Below are positions 25,914-34,631 of a stretch of DNA of 64,000 nt, piece by piece. Both the position numbers and the translations under genes were made by a program. The notes under the pieces were generated by a model. It was not told the DNA's origin, did no database searches, and worked only from the letters and a program-made list of their open reading frames with translations. Source of the DNA: Ruegeria_C sp040830705 (GTDB lineage: Bacteria > Pseudomonadota > Alphaproteobacteria > Rhodobacterales > Rhodobacteraceae); the NCBI GenBank assembly GCA_040830705.1, contig JBFOME010000009.1, positions 1-64,000 on the forward strand, in the 5' to 3' direction. How positions within the stretch are numbered: the stretch's first letter is position 1; the number at the start of each line of letters is the position of its first letter.

Positions 25914-27431
25914 ATGAAACATGTTGACGAACAACAAATCAAACCGGAGACCGCCGACCGCCTGAACGGGCTGATCGGGGATTTTGTCGGCACTGGCAAG
26001 GAATACTACCAGCAGACCTTTTCCTACATGATGCAGGCACCTGGCTATCGCTTTACACTGAACAAGGCCGCCGCGCTGCTTGGCCCGATCTGGTTCGGTG
26101 CGCGCGGGCTTTGGTCCTGGTTTCTGGGCTTCCTGCTACTGGAGACATTGGCCTATATCCAGATCGGACTGGGGATCTTTGGCGATCTGGGGCGCGACTT
26201 CCGGGAACGGGCCGCGCAGATCGAACAAACACTGGAGTTACGGCGACAGCAGATCGCGGCGGCAGAGCAATCCGGGGCGGCCTCGCTTGACTCGCTGAAA
26301 CGCGCAGCCGAGTCGCTGGAAAGCGCGCTGGCTGGCGCTCAGGACGCCGCAAGGAACGCCGATTCAACAGGGGTCACCTATCTGGTCATTGGCATCGTGC
26401 TGTTGCTGGCGGTTAAGTTCCTGGCGGCCTCCCTTGCCAATTGGACGCTTGAGGGTCAATTCGCGCGTTGGCGGTCGGATCATTCGGTCGCGCATGGCTG
26501 GTCGCAGCCGCGACTGATAATCTCATCGGTTCTGACGGCGGCGGTAGTGATCCTGACCACAATCAAATTCGCACAGCCTGACGCTGTGGGCCTGCTCAAG
26601 ACATTCCCCACCAATCGCGACTGGCGGTTGAATGTGGGCGACGGTGTGCAGGCGGTGTTCGAATGGACCAAGACCGCCGGGCGCGGGTTCTTTGACAGTC
26701 TGACTTTCGGCATGCGCACGTTGCTGGACTGGATCGAGGTTTTGCTGGTCGATACGCCCTGGCCGGTCGTAGCGCTAGTGATCATCATGCTGGCCTATCT
26801 GTCCGCAGGTGCTCGCGTGGCCATCTTCACCGGTGCAGCACTGGCCTATCTGGGCCTGCTGGATTTCTGGGAAAAAGCGATGACAACGATTGCCCTTCTG
26901 GGTGCCGCCGCTCTGATCTCGATCACGCTGGGCATTCCACTGGGTATCTATTGCGCCCGCCGCCCGCGCGCCTTTGCCATCGTGCGACCAATACTGGATT
27001 TCATGCAGTCGATGCCATCCTTTGTTTATCTGATCCCGGTGGTTGCCTTCATCGGCTCGGGCAAACCGGCAGGCGTAGTGGCGACCATGATCTTCGGCAG
27101 CCCTCCGGTTATCCGCTTCACAGTTCTGGGCCTGCAGCAAGTGCCCGAAACCGTGCGCGAGGCGGCCCTCGCCTTTGGCGCAACGCCCCGCTACCTGCTT
27201 TGGCGCGTGGATCTGCCACTGGCGCACAAGACCATCATGGCGGGCGTCAACCAGACCATCCTGATGTCGCTGGCAATGGTTGTCGTCGCCTCGCTGATCG
27301 GCGCCAAGGGTCTGGGTGAGGACGTGCTTGAAGCGCTGCAATACGCAGCTGCCGGGCAAGGCATACTGGCGGGTCTTGCGATATTGTTCTGCGCACTGAT
27401 CCTCGACCGCATTGTGGCCGGAAAGAAATAA
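25914..27431 (+). CDS. tmoW: TMAO ABC transporter permease with N-terminal extension
   Basis: The 505-residue permease ends in a ProW-type binding-protein-dependent transport domain (about 280-500) with the EAA loop VPETVREAALAFGATPRYLLWRVDLP. The first 270 residues add extra hydrophobic segments around a predicted coiled coil (DFRERAAQIEQTLELRRQQI through LKRAAESLESALAG). ProW-type permeases also have N-terminal extensions, but this one is long. AAGGAGGCG precedes the ATG, and the gap to tmoV is 10 bp. Confidence 0.86.
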   Translation: MKHVDEQQIKPETADRLNGLIGDFVGTGKEYYQQTFSYMMQAPGYRFTLNKAAALLGPIWFGARGLWSWFLGFLLLETLAYIQIGLGIFGDLGRDFRERAAQIEQTLELRRQQIAAAEQSGAASLDSLKRAAESLESALAGAQDAARNADSTGVTYLVIGIVLLLAVKFLAASLANWTLEGQFARWRSDHSVAHGWSQPRLIISSVLTAAVVILTTIKFAQPDAVGLLKTFPTNRDWRLNVGDGVQAVFEWTKTAGRGFFDSLTFGMRTLLDWIEVLLVDTPWPVVALVIIMLAYLSAGARVAIFTGAALAYLGLLDFWEKAMTTIALLGAAALISITLGIPLGIYCARRPRAFAIVRPILDFMQSMPSFVYLIPVVAFIGSGKPAGVVATMIFGSPPVIRFTVLGLQQVPETVREAALAFGATPRYLLWRVDLPLAHKTIMAGVNQTILMSLAMVVVASLIGAKGLGEDVLEALQYAAAGQGILAGLAILFCALILDRIVAGKK

Positions 27432-27437
27432 GAACTA

Positions 27438-27470
27438 CACCCGGCGCGACCATTGTTGTTGCGCCGGGTG
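27438..27470 (+). terminator. Hairpin closing the tdm-tmoXVW operon
   Basis: A ten-base stem CACCCGGCGC/GCGCCGGGTG with a 13-base loop starts six bases after the tmoW stop. The T run that would complete an intrinsic terminator is poor (ATCTCACC), so it may mainly stabilise the 3' end. Confidence 0.5.
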
Positions 27471-27526
27471 ATCTCACCCAGCTCAATACATCTGTACTTC
27501 ACCCGCCAGTGCGGTAACGTCACCGC

Positions 27527-29107
27527 ATGAGGTTACGATCTCCCTTTTTTCCTGCTGTCTGGCTCTGTTCAGCCCTAGTGCTGCTGGTTGCGGCGAGCGT
27601 CGCGCAGGCTGGTGCACGGGTCGCGTTGCTGATTGGCAATTCGGACTATTCCACGCCCGAGATGAGCCTGCGCAATCCGGTGAACGACGTTGATGCACTG
27701 GGGCAGACACTGAGGGAGCTTGGTTTTGTCGTGGCAAAGGCGACTGATCAGGATGCGCCCGGCATGGAAACCGCCCTGAAAGCCTTTGGCGCAGCCGCCC
27801 AAGGTGCGGAAATGGCGGTGTTCTTCTATGCCGGGCACGGGGTGCAGATCGGCGGCGAAAACCATCTGATTGGTACCGATTTTTCAGGCAGCGATGTCGC
27901 GGCGCTGCGGCAAAGTTCGATCACCATGGCACAGGTGCGCGACACAATCTCGCGCGCAGGGCCCGAAATCGGCATCCTACTGCTGGATGCCTGCCGCAAC
28001 AACCCGTTCTCCGACCAAGGGCTGGTTGAGCAAGGGTTGGTGCGGGCCAAGGGCGGGGCAGGCTTGCTGATCGCCTACGCAACTGATCCGGGCAATGTCG
28101 CCTATGACGGAACCGGCGAGAATAGTGTGTTCACCAGCAGCCTGCTGGATCATATAGCGACCCCCGGTCTGGACACGCGGCTGATGCTGGGGCGGGTGCG
28201 CCAGCAGGTGGTCATGCAGACCGGCGGACGTCAGGTCCCCTGGGTTGAAGAGGCTGTCCTAAGCGAGCATGCATTTGCCTCGGCACAGCCCGATGACACG
28301 CCCGATGATGCCACTGCCAGTGAATTGGCACGTTGGCGCAGCATCGCCTCATCCGGCGATCCGAGTGATTTCGGCGCGTATCTGCAAGACTATCCCAGCG
28401 GGTTGTTCGCCAGCATCGCACAGGACAGGTTGCAGATGCTGACTACTGAGGCAGCCGCAAGTGATGCTACCCCACCCGAAACACTGCTTGCCTCGGTTGA
28501 GCCAGAGCGCATGGCGGCAGCGCTGACGGCGCTTGGCCTGATGGATGCCGGACCCGCCCGCACAGTGCCGCCCGACCTTGGGCCCGCGCTGGCAGGATAT
28601 AGAATTCAACACTCCGCAGGAGACGAGGTCAGCGCCGAGGGGCTTTATCGCGACGCGGCGCGGGTTTCAATGTTTCTGGCCGCGACCACCTTGCAACGGT
28701 TGCGCACCGATCTGGTGGCACTGCGCAGCATCGAGCGCACCCTCGCCATCGCCGAAGACGCGCTTGCGCAGATCGCCGCAATTGCCGAAACCAATGCCGA
28801 TGCGCTGCCGGTGCTGCGACAGGCCCATAGTGATGTCTACGACATTCACCGCTCACGTGGTGTGATCCTGCGGCGGCTGGATCAAAGCCGCAGCTATTAT
28901 GACGAAGTCCTGAACCGCGCGGTCCTGTTCTTTCCACCAGACGCCACGATTGCCTGGGTTGGCGGTGACGACAGGTTCAGGAACTTACAACAATCCGGGC
29001 AGCGCCTGACCGAGGATGCAGCGTTGTTTCTGGCGCATGTCGCTCAGGCAGATGACAGCAAGAAAGGAAGCTACCAATGGTTGGCAGACCTGTTACCCCA
29101 AGAGTAA
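27527..29107 (+). CDS. Secreted caspase-like (peptidase C14) protein
   Basis: The 526-residue protein has a signal peptide (to about residue 28, ending AQAGA). A caspase-like p20 domain (about 30-245) carries the catalytic His at H104 in FFYAGHGVQ and Cys at C156 in LLDACRNNPF, and starts with ALLIGNSDYS. Both catalytic residues are intact, so it is probably an active orthocaspase or metacaspase-like protease, likely periplasmic. The remaining 280 residues are acidic and helical with no domain I recognise. The gene overlaps the next lipoprotein gene by 31 bp, indicating one operon. Confidence 0.85.
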   Translation: MRLRSPFFPAVWLCSALVLLVAASVAQAGARVALLIGNSDYSTPEMSLRNPVNDVDALGQTLRELGFVVAKATDQDAPGMETALKAFGAAAQGAEMAVFFYAGHGVQIGGENHLIGTDFSGSDVAALRQSSITMAQVRDTISRAGPEIGILLLDACRNNPFSDQGLVEQGLVRAKGGAGLLIAYATDPGNVAYDGTGENSVFTSSLLDHIATPGLDTRLMLGRVRQQVVMQTGGRQVPWVEEAVLSEHAFASAQPDDTPDDATASELARWRSIASSGDPSDFGAYLQDYPSGLFASIAQDRLQMLTTEAAASDATPPETLLASVEPERMAAALTALGLMDAGPARTVPPDLGPALAGYRIQHSAGDEVSAEGLYRDAARVSMFLAATTLQRLRTDLVALRSIERTLAIAEDALAQIAAIAETNADALPVLRQAHSDVYDIHRSRGVILRRLDQSRSYYDEVLNRAVLFFPPDATIAWVGGDDRFRNLQQSGQRLTEDAALFLAHVAQADDSKKGSYQWLADLLPQE

Positions 29108-29784
29108 TCGCGGCAATGCTGGCATCGGCGCTGGCCTTGTCAGCCTGCGGCGATGGCGGATCAGACACGCAATCGACGCTGGCTGCGGGCCAGACGGGCG
29201 ACAGCCAGGCAGAAGAGCAATTGGCCAAACAGGCGGCGGCCTTGCAAAAGACCGTTCTACAGGGGGCACTTGCCGGTGGCGCGACCGGAGGTGCGATTGG
29301 GTTTGGCCTGGGCGGCAGCGATGACGTGGGCAGCGGCATCTCGATCGGGCTGGGCGCGGGCGCGGCTGCGGGAAGCTATGTGGCGTTCGTGCAGCGCAAA
29401 TACATCGGTCGCGAGTCGCGCTTGAAGCAGATCAAGAAGGATCTGGATGCCAATGCCGCCGAAATGCAGACCACGATCAACGTTATGAATCAGGTGCTTG
29501 CGGCGCAGAAGGCCGAGCTGGACGCGCTCAAGGCGCAATCTGCTGCTGGACAGATCTCTTCTACGCAGATGCAGCAGGAAGTCGCCGAGGCCAATGGCAA
29601 TCTGGCGCAAATGCAGATCGCCATAGACGGCGCGACCAAGCGGCAGGGTGAATTTGCCGAGGCCCGTGGCCTGACGGTCAAACGCGGGCAAAGCGCCTCG
29701 CCGATTGACGGAGATCTGGCCGCGCTACAGAACCAGATCGGGCAGATGCGCGCGATTGCCAATGATCTGGCCACCGCGATCTGA
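29077..29784 (+). CDS. Glycine-zipper coiled-coil lipoprotein
   Basis: The 235-residue product has a lipoprotein signal ending in ALSAC, so Cys at about residue 24 should be lipidated. A glycine-rich region (ALAGGATGGAIGFGLGG and ISIGLGAGAAAGSY, about 63-103) resembles a glycine-zipper membrane-inserting segment. It is followed by a long Gln/Ala-rich coiled coil (about 115-200). The start overlaps the caspase-like gene. No known function; it may anchor the protease system at the outer membrane. Confidence 0.75.
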   Translation: MVGRPVTPRVIAAMLASALALSACGDGGSDTQSTLAAGQTGDSQAEEQLAKQAAALQKTVLQGALAGGATGGAIGFGLGGSDDVGSGISIGLGAGAAAGSYVAFVQRKYIGRESRLKQIKKDLDANAAEMQTTINVMNQVLAAQKAELDALKAQSAAGQISSTQMQQEVAEANGNLAQMQIAIDGATKRQGEFAEARGLTVKRGQSASPIDGDLAALQNQIGQMRAIANDLATAI

Positions 29785-29791
29785 GGAGGAG

Positions 29792-30199
29792 ATGATGAGG
29801 GTACTGCTTTCCTTGTCGCTGCTCGTGATGGCTGGTTGCCAAACCACCACTGACCCGGCCGAGGGCGGGTTTTTTAACGGCGTGTCCGGCATCGCAACCG
29901 GTGCCTATGACGACCGAATTGACGCTGCCGAGGCGGATGTGGCTAGCGCTCAGGCGCGCAACGATGCGCTCGCGGCGCAGATCCGTGGCTCGGAATCGGA
30001 GCTGGCGCAGCTGAAGCTGAAGATCCTGCAACAACGCGACGCGATTGGTGGAATGGACACGGGCACCGCGCGGCGCATCGACCAGGTGCTGAATAGCAAT
30101 CCAACAGGCGCCACTGATACCGAGAAACTGGCCGCCCTGCAGCGCAGCATCGCCGACGCCAAGGCGCTGAGTGCCGATCTGGCGCGGCTTTCGGGTTGA
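29792..30199 (+). CDS. Small coiled-coil lipoprotein
   Basis: The 135-residue product starts with a lipoprotein signal ending in LVMAGC (Cys at about residue 15). A largely helical region, with coiled-coil heptads around DAAEADVASAQARNDALAAQ, occupies most of the mature part. GAGGAGG precedes two adjacent ATG codons; the first is used. It follows the previous lipoprotein gene by 7 bp, making a three-gene unit with the caspase-like protein. Not recognised otherwise. Confidence 0.72.
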   Translation: MMRVLLSLSLLVMAGCQTTTDPAEGGFFNGVSGIATGAYDDRIDAAEADVASAQARNDALAAQIRGSESELAQLKLKILQQRDAIGGMDTGTARRIDQVLNSNPTGATDTEKLAALQRSIADAKALSADLARLSG

Positions 30200-30218
30200 A
30201 CCGCCGGGCGCGCGCCGC

Positions 30219-31025
30219 TCAATCCAGGTCGCGAATGGTGCGGACCAGCCTGTCGGCAATGATCTGATGTGTGGCCGGGCCCAGCATGTGTTCGGCCACA
30301 GGCTGCTGCAATGTGCCAAAAATCATGTCGCCCAATTCCATCGATTCCGCGGCGGGGTGCACGGGTACGTCAAGCACCGCCTGTGCATTGGGAGCAATTC
30401 GCGCCAGCATCTGGGCGCTGAGCGGTACCGGATCACCACTCGCCTCCTCGGTCAGAGTTTGCAGTCGCAACAGAACCACGCTGGTATCGAGTACCGCGAT
30501 CAATTGCTGCATACGGCTTTGCCAGGCACGTTCCAATTCGGTCTGCACGGTTAAGAAGCGCCCGCTATCCACCGCTTTCAGCCGGTGCATCAGATGTCCT
30601 GTGAAATGGAACTCGGTAAAATCGACCTCGGGATACAGGGCCTGTAGCTGCTCCGAGGCGCGCAAAAACCGGTCGTTTCGGCGCGGATGCACGCGGTAGA
30701 AGCGATTCGAAAGCTGGTGCAGGACAGGCAATTGCAGCACGCAAAGCTCGGCTCCGCTGGCAACACTGATCAGGTCGGGATCAGCGAGCCAGGCATCCAA
30801 CCCGCAATTCACACCACCCAGATTGACCGTCTTACGCTTGAGCCGCCGCTCTAGAAGTTCGCAGAAGGGAGACGGCACAAAGCGGCCAAAGGTCTCGGCC
30901 CCACCGAGGCAGGCCAGATAGCGAGCGTCCAGATCGCGCCTCGGCCCACGCACCGGCAGTCTGGAATTCCCATAAAAACACGTCATCTCTGCAGGCGACG
31001 CTGCGCCCGACACCTGATAGCTCAT
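30219..31025 (-). CDS. DUF6473-type protein
   Basis: The 268-residue soluble protein (MSYQVSG start) matches the layout I recall for the DUF6473 family of Rhodobacteraceae: an N-terminal CFYGNSRLPVRGPRRDL, a Rossmann-like middle NLGGVNCGLDAWLADPDLI, then RFYRVHPRRNDRFL. It may be sulfotransferase- or SGNH-like in fold but no catalytic assignment can be made. The annotated start avoids a longer frame that overlaps the divergent dehydrogenase gene. Confidence 0.6.
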   Translation of the reverse strand: MSYQVSGAASPAEMTCFYGNSRLPVRGPRRDLDARYLACLGGAETFGRFVPSPFCELLERRLKRKTVNLGGVNCGLDAWLADPDLISVASGAELCVLQLPVLHQLSNRFYRVHPRRNDRFLRASEQLQALYPEVDFTEFHFTGHLMHRLKAVDSGRFLTVQTELERAWQSRMQQLIAVLDTSVVLLRLQTLTEEASGDPVPLSAQMLARIAPNAQAVLDVPVHPAAESMELGDMIFGTLQQPVAEHMLGPATHQIIADRLVRTIRDLD

Positions 31026-31191
31026 AGCACCCACCAATGTTTTGTCTTCACCCGTTGGACAGTTTGCAGATCCAAATGTTGCGATTCTGCTAATGCGCCA
31101 ATTTGCAGCAAATCCTCTTGGTCCCGCCCTCTTCCGCCGGGCGGGCAATGCCGATATGGTCCGGGCGATACTCGGGCGAAAGGTGGATGGC

Positions 31192-32067
31192 ATGAGCATC
31201 AGCAAGGTTGGCGTGATCGGCGCAGGTCAGATGGGCAATGGGATCGCACACGTGCTTTCCTTGGCCGATTACGAGGTCATCATGTCCGACGTAAACCAGG
31301 ATGCACTGGACAACGCGCGTACTTTGATCGAGGCGAACATGGCGCGGCAGGTGTCGCGCGGAAAGATCACCGAAGCTGACATGCAGGCCGCGCTAGGGCG
31401 CATCCACACCACGCTGAACCTGTCCGAGGTTGGAGTAACCGATCTGGTGATCGAGGCGGCCACCGAACGCGAAACGATCAAACAGGCGATTTTCGAAGAC
31501 CTGCAACCGCATCTGCTTCCGCATACGATCCTGACTTCGAACACCTCCTCCATTTCGATCACACGTCTGGCCAGCGGCACTGACCGTCCGGAACGCTTTA
31601 TGGGGTTCCACTTCATGAACCCGGTGCCCGTCATGCAACTGGTCGAGCTGATCCGCGGTATTGCCACCGATGAGGACACCTTCAAAGCCTGCAAGGAAGT
31701 GGTCGACCGACTGGGCAAGACCGCTGCCAGCGCCGAGGATTTTCCGGCTTTCATCGTGAACCGCATCCTGATGCCGATGATCAACGAGGCGGTCTATACG
31801 CTCTATGAGGGGGTGGGATCAGTGCAGTCTATCGACCAGTCGATGAAACTGGGGGCCAATCACCCGATGGGGCCGTTGGAACTGGCGGATTTCATCGGGC
31901 TCGATACCTGCCTGGCGATCATGAACGTCCTGCATGACGGGCTGGCGGACACCAAATACCGCCCCTGCCCACTGCTGACCAAATATGTCGAGGCCGGTTG
32001 GCTGGGTCGCAAGACGCAGCGAGGATTCTACGATTATCGCGGGGAAACGCCGGTACCGACGCGATAA
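31192..32067 (+). CDS. 3-hydroxybutyryl-CoA dehydrogenase
   Basis: The 291-residue enzyme oxidises or forms (S)-3-hydroxybutyryl-CoA with NAD(P). The Rossmann motif VGVIGAGQMGNGIAHV is at residues 6-21, the catalytic His is in FMGFHFMNPVPVMQLVE, and the C-terminal domain carries GANHPMGPLELADFIGLDTCL and GRKTQRGFYDY. Length fits the single-domain PaaH/Hbd group. The ATG at 31192 has AGGTGG nearby and matches family starts; the longer frame from 31042 is rejected. Confidence 0.93.
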   Translation: MSISKVGVIGAGQMGNGIAHVLSLADYEVIMSDVNQDALDNARTLIEANMARQVSRGKITEADMQAALGRIHTTLNLSEVGVTDLVIEAATERETIKQAIFEDLQPHLLPHTILTSNTSSISITRLASGTDRPERFMGFHFMNPVPVMQLVELIRGIATDEDTFKACKEVVDRLGKTAASAEDFPAFIVNRILMPMINEAVYTLYEGVGSVQSIDQSMKLGANHPMGPLELADFIGLDTCLAIMNVLHDGLADTKYRPCPLLTKYVEAGWLGRKTQRGFYDYRGETPVPTR

Positions 32068-32138
32068 CAGGGGGACAGCCCCTTCTTGGGCCACGGTCAA
32101 TTCAGCGCCTGGATATCTTCAGCCGGATGACGGGAAGG

Positions 32139-33032
32139 TCAGCCTTCCTTGCCTAGTGCTAGCGTGTGTTCCCGCAGCCAGGACATAAACTGGCGCGGGT
32201 TCTCTTCCAGCAGCTGCATCTGCTCATCACTTAGCGGCTCACCAATCACCGGCGCCTGCGGTTTGTTGCAGGAGCGGACGATCTCGCTGAGCAGTAACCC
32301 CTGCCGTAGAATGGGCGAAATTTGATTGGCGATCTGGTACCAGCGGGAATTTGCACCCGGGAAATAGATCGGCACAACGCGTGCGCCCGAGCGGCGGATC
32401 ATCTTGGCGGTGAAAGCGCTCCATTCGCGTTCGATGGCGGGGCCGAACCACGTGTCCGATGACATCACAACGCCCGACGGAAACAGAGCAACCGCGCCAC
32501 CCTCTTTCAGGTGCGCCATTGCTTTGCCGCGCATTTCCAGCATCTTGGTCTGCGCTTCGGGGTCGTGCGGAAACGGGACCGGGATCATGAAGGATGTTGC
32601 AGCTTCGTCCAGACCGGTCAGAACGGATCGGGTGAGGATACGGTAGTCCAGCCGCACACGCCCGATCAGATCAGCAAAGATCATGCCGTCGACCATGCCA
32701 TGCGGATGATTGGCCACTACAACAACCGGGCCTTTGGTCGGGATGCGTGCGATCTGTTCAGGTGGGGTCTGCAGGTCGATCCCCATAATGTTCAAAGCAC
32801 CACGCCAGAATTTCTGACCCCGGTAATACTCGTTCTGCTTTTCGAATTTGTTGACCATGCGCAGGATCGTGATCTTGCCAGTCATCCATTCGATCGCCCG
32901 GATCGCGGTTGCGGTCCAGCGGTCGTCAAACGAGTTGGCGTAGGTCAGCGTGCGGCGATCATAGATCTCGCCCTCGGCGGTCTCCGCCTCGGGCAGGATT
33001 GCCGTCTTTTCATTATGCGCGGTGTCGGCCAC
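32139..33032 (-). CDS. salA: Lysophospholipid acyltransferase-family protein, candidate SalA
   Basis: The 297-residue membrane-associated acyltransferase has the catalytic HxxxxD motif in NHPHGMVDG (near residue 108), the glycerophosphate-binding-like block ALFPSGVVMS, and ARVVPIYFPG. The location next to ptsH in the pckA-chvIG-hprK-rapZ-EIIA-ptsH block is, to my memory, that of SalA in Ruegeria pomeroyi. SalA acylates the lyso form of a sulfur-containing aminolipid. A role in ornithine lipid or phospholipid acylation (OlsA/PlsC) is the alternative. The family assignment is firm, the substrate less so. Confidence 0.6.
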   Translation of the reverse strand: MADTAHNEKTAILPEAETAEGEIYDRRTLTYANSFDDRWTATAIRAIEWMTGKITILRMVNKFEKQNEYYRGQKFWRGALNIMGIDLQTPPEQIARIPTKGPVVVVANHPHGMVDGMIFADLIGRVRLDYRILTRSVLTGLDEAATSFMIPVPFPHDPEAQTKMLEMRGKAMAHLKEGGAVALFPSGVVMSSDTWFGPAIEREWSAFTAKMIRRSGARVVPIYFPGANSRWYQIANQISPILRQGLLLSEIVRSCNKPQAPVIGEPLSDEQMQLLEENPRQFMSWLREHTLALGKEG

Positions 33033-33071
33033 GTTCTGGTCTTTCTGTCCTCTGCGCCACTCGGGCGGCGC

Positions 33072-33341
33072 TCAGAAACCTTCGCCGAACTTGTCGGCTA
33101 CAAGAGCCTCGAGCGCATCTGCCAACGCCTCAGCATCAGGGCCGGACGTTTCAACGTCAATAGTGGTTCCGCGCGACGCTGCCAACATTAAAAGCCCCAT
33201 TATGCTGTCACCGGCGGCGGAAAGCCCGTCGCGCGAGACCTCTACGGTGGCATCAAACCCTTCAACGACCTCCACCAGCTTGGCCGAAGCGCGTGCATGA
33301 AGGCCCTTTTCATTTACGATCTTAAGACTGCGTTGAATCAT
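33072..33341 (-). CDS. ptsH: HPr phosphocarrier protein
   Basis: The 89-residue HPr has the phospho-accepting His16 in GLHARASAK and the regulatory Ser46 region DSIMGLLML, the target of HprK. It belongs to the alphaproteobacterial regulatory PTS and not a sugar-uptake PTS, since no EIIB or EIIC gene lies nearby. It follows the EIIA gene by 16 bp. Confidence 0.96.
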   Translation of the reverse strand: MIQRSLKIVNEKGLHARASAKLVEVVEGFDATVEVSRDGLSAAGDSIMGLLMLAASRGTTIDVETSGPDAEALADALEALVADKFGEGF

Positions 33342-33357
33342 TCAGTTCCATTTATCT

Positions 33358-33750
33358 TCAATCCATGGTCACATTCTGCGCGTTAATATACTTGCGCCCG
33401 GCCTCAAGCGCGCCCCGCACCGCGTCGGCGATCGGCAAATGGCGGCTCTTTGCCAGTTTGATCAGCATGGGGAGATTTGCGCCATACAGAATACGCCTGT
33501 TGGCAGGCGCACAGGCACGAAGGCTCAGATTGGAAGGTGATCCGCCAAACAGATCGGTGACCACAGCAACCCCATCCCCCGTATCCACGGAGTCAGCGGC
33601 GGCACAGATTTCGCGCTGCTTCTCGTCGCGATCGTGATCTGCCTCGATCGCGATGGCGACGAGGCCCGGCTGTTTGCCAACCACATGCTGAGTTGCGGCC
33701 AGATACTCTCTGGCAAGCCCCCCATGCGCCACGATCACGATCCCGATCAA
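33358..33750 (-). CDS. PTS EIIA component, mannose type
   Basis: The 130-residue protein has the EIIA-Man fold with the active His at position 9 in VIVAHGGLA, followed by VVTDLFGGSPSN and ILYGANLPML. In alphaproteobacteria this stand-alone EIIA receives phosphate from HPr and acts in regulation. Its start overlaps the rapZ stop by 4 bp. Confidence 0.93.
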   Translation of the reverse strand: MIGIVIVAHGGLAREYLAATQHVVGKQPGLVAIAIEADHDRDEKQREICAAADSVDTGDGVAVVTDLFGGSPSNLSLRACAPANRRILYGANLPMLIKLAKSRHLPIADAVRGALEAGRKYINAQNVTMD

Positions 33751-34631
33751 TCCTGCTGCCTCTCACCCGCCACGCGGCGTTCCAGTTCGCGATGCCTTAT
33801 TGACACCTGCTGGCCTTGCTCCGCAAGGACCTTTGCAACGGCTTCTGCCAAGGTCACGGAACGGTGTTGCCCTCCGGTACATCCGAACGCAACCGAGAGG
33901 TGTGTCTTACCCTCATCGCGATAGGCCGGCAGCAGAAACAGCAGCAGATCGCGAACCTTTTCGAAGAACGGCTCATGGCGCGGGTCCTGTGCCACATAGT
34001 CGGCAACCGGCCGGTCCCGCCCGTCCAGGCTGCGCAGGTCGGGGCTCCAATGGGGATTTGCCAGAAATCGGCAATCGAATACCATGTCGACGCCGCGCGG
34101 CAGACCCCGTTTGTAAGAGAATGATTCGACCGAAACCGCCAGCTCCCGCCCTTCGCCCTTGGCAAACCATCTTTCAACTTCGTCGCGCAGTTGGTGTACG
34201 TTAAGGGCGGTGGTGTCGATCAGCGCATCCGCTATATCACGGATCGGGCGCAGCAATTCGGTTTCCCGACGCACGCCAGCCAGCGGACTGGCTCCGTCGG
34301 ACATAGGGTGCCTGCGCCGGGTTTCAGAAAAGCGGCGCAGCAACACCTCTTCGCTGCAGTCGAGATAGAGCGTTGTGAGGTCCAGTTCCTCGATCCGGGA
34401 CAGTTTGGCGACCATCTCCAGAAAGCCATGAGTTGAAAAATCGCGGTTACGCGGGTCAAGACCCAGCGCCATTGGCCGATCACTGGCAGGGCTGTCAAAC
34501 AACCGGTTCAAAAACCGCATGGGAAGATTGTCGATAGCCTCATACCCCAAATCCTCAAGCACTTTGATGGCGCTGCCGCGCCCGGCACCAGACGGCCCGG
34601 TGACAAGAACGATTTGCTGTTTTCCGCTCAT
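33747..34631 (-). CDS. rapZ: RNase adapter protein RapZ family
   Basis: The product is 294 residues and has the P-loop GPSGAGRGSA near residues 10-19, GYEAIDNLPM, and the C-terminal CTGGQHRSVTLAEA and RHRELER signatures of RapZ/YvcJ. Homologues bind nucleotides and, in enterobacteria, guide RNase E to the GlmZ RNA; the alphaproteobacterial role is less known. I use the ATG at 34631, which overlaps the hprK stop as ATGA, instead of starts further upstream inside hprK. Confidence 0.93.
   Translation of the reverse strand: MSGKQQIVLVTGPSGAGRGSAIKVLEDLGYEAIDNLPMRFLNRLFDSPASDRPMALGLDPRNRDFSTHGFLEMVAKLSRIEELDLTTLYLDCSEEVLLRRFSETRRRHPMSDGASPLAGVRRETELLRPIRDIADALIDTTALNVHQLRDEVERWFAKGEGRELAVSVESFSYKRGLPRGVDMVFDCRFLANPHWSPDLRSLDGRDRPVADYVAQDPRHEPFFEKVRDLLLFLLPAYRDEGKTHLSVAFGCTGGQHRSVTLAEAVAKVLAEQGQQVSIRHRELERRVAGERQQD

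Noticed and set aside
33072..33750. Sugar-transporting PTS
   Set aside because: Only HPr and one EIIA are present, with HprK and RapZ; no EIIB or EIIC exists in the block, so it is a regulatory PTS.
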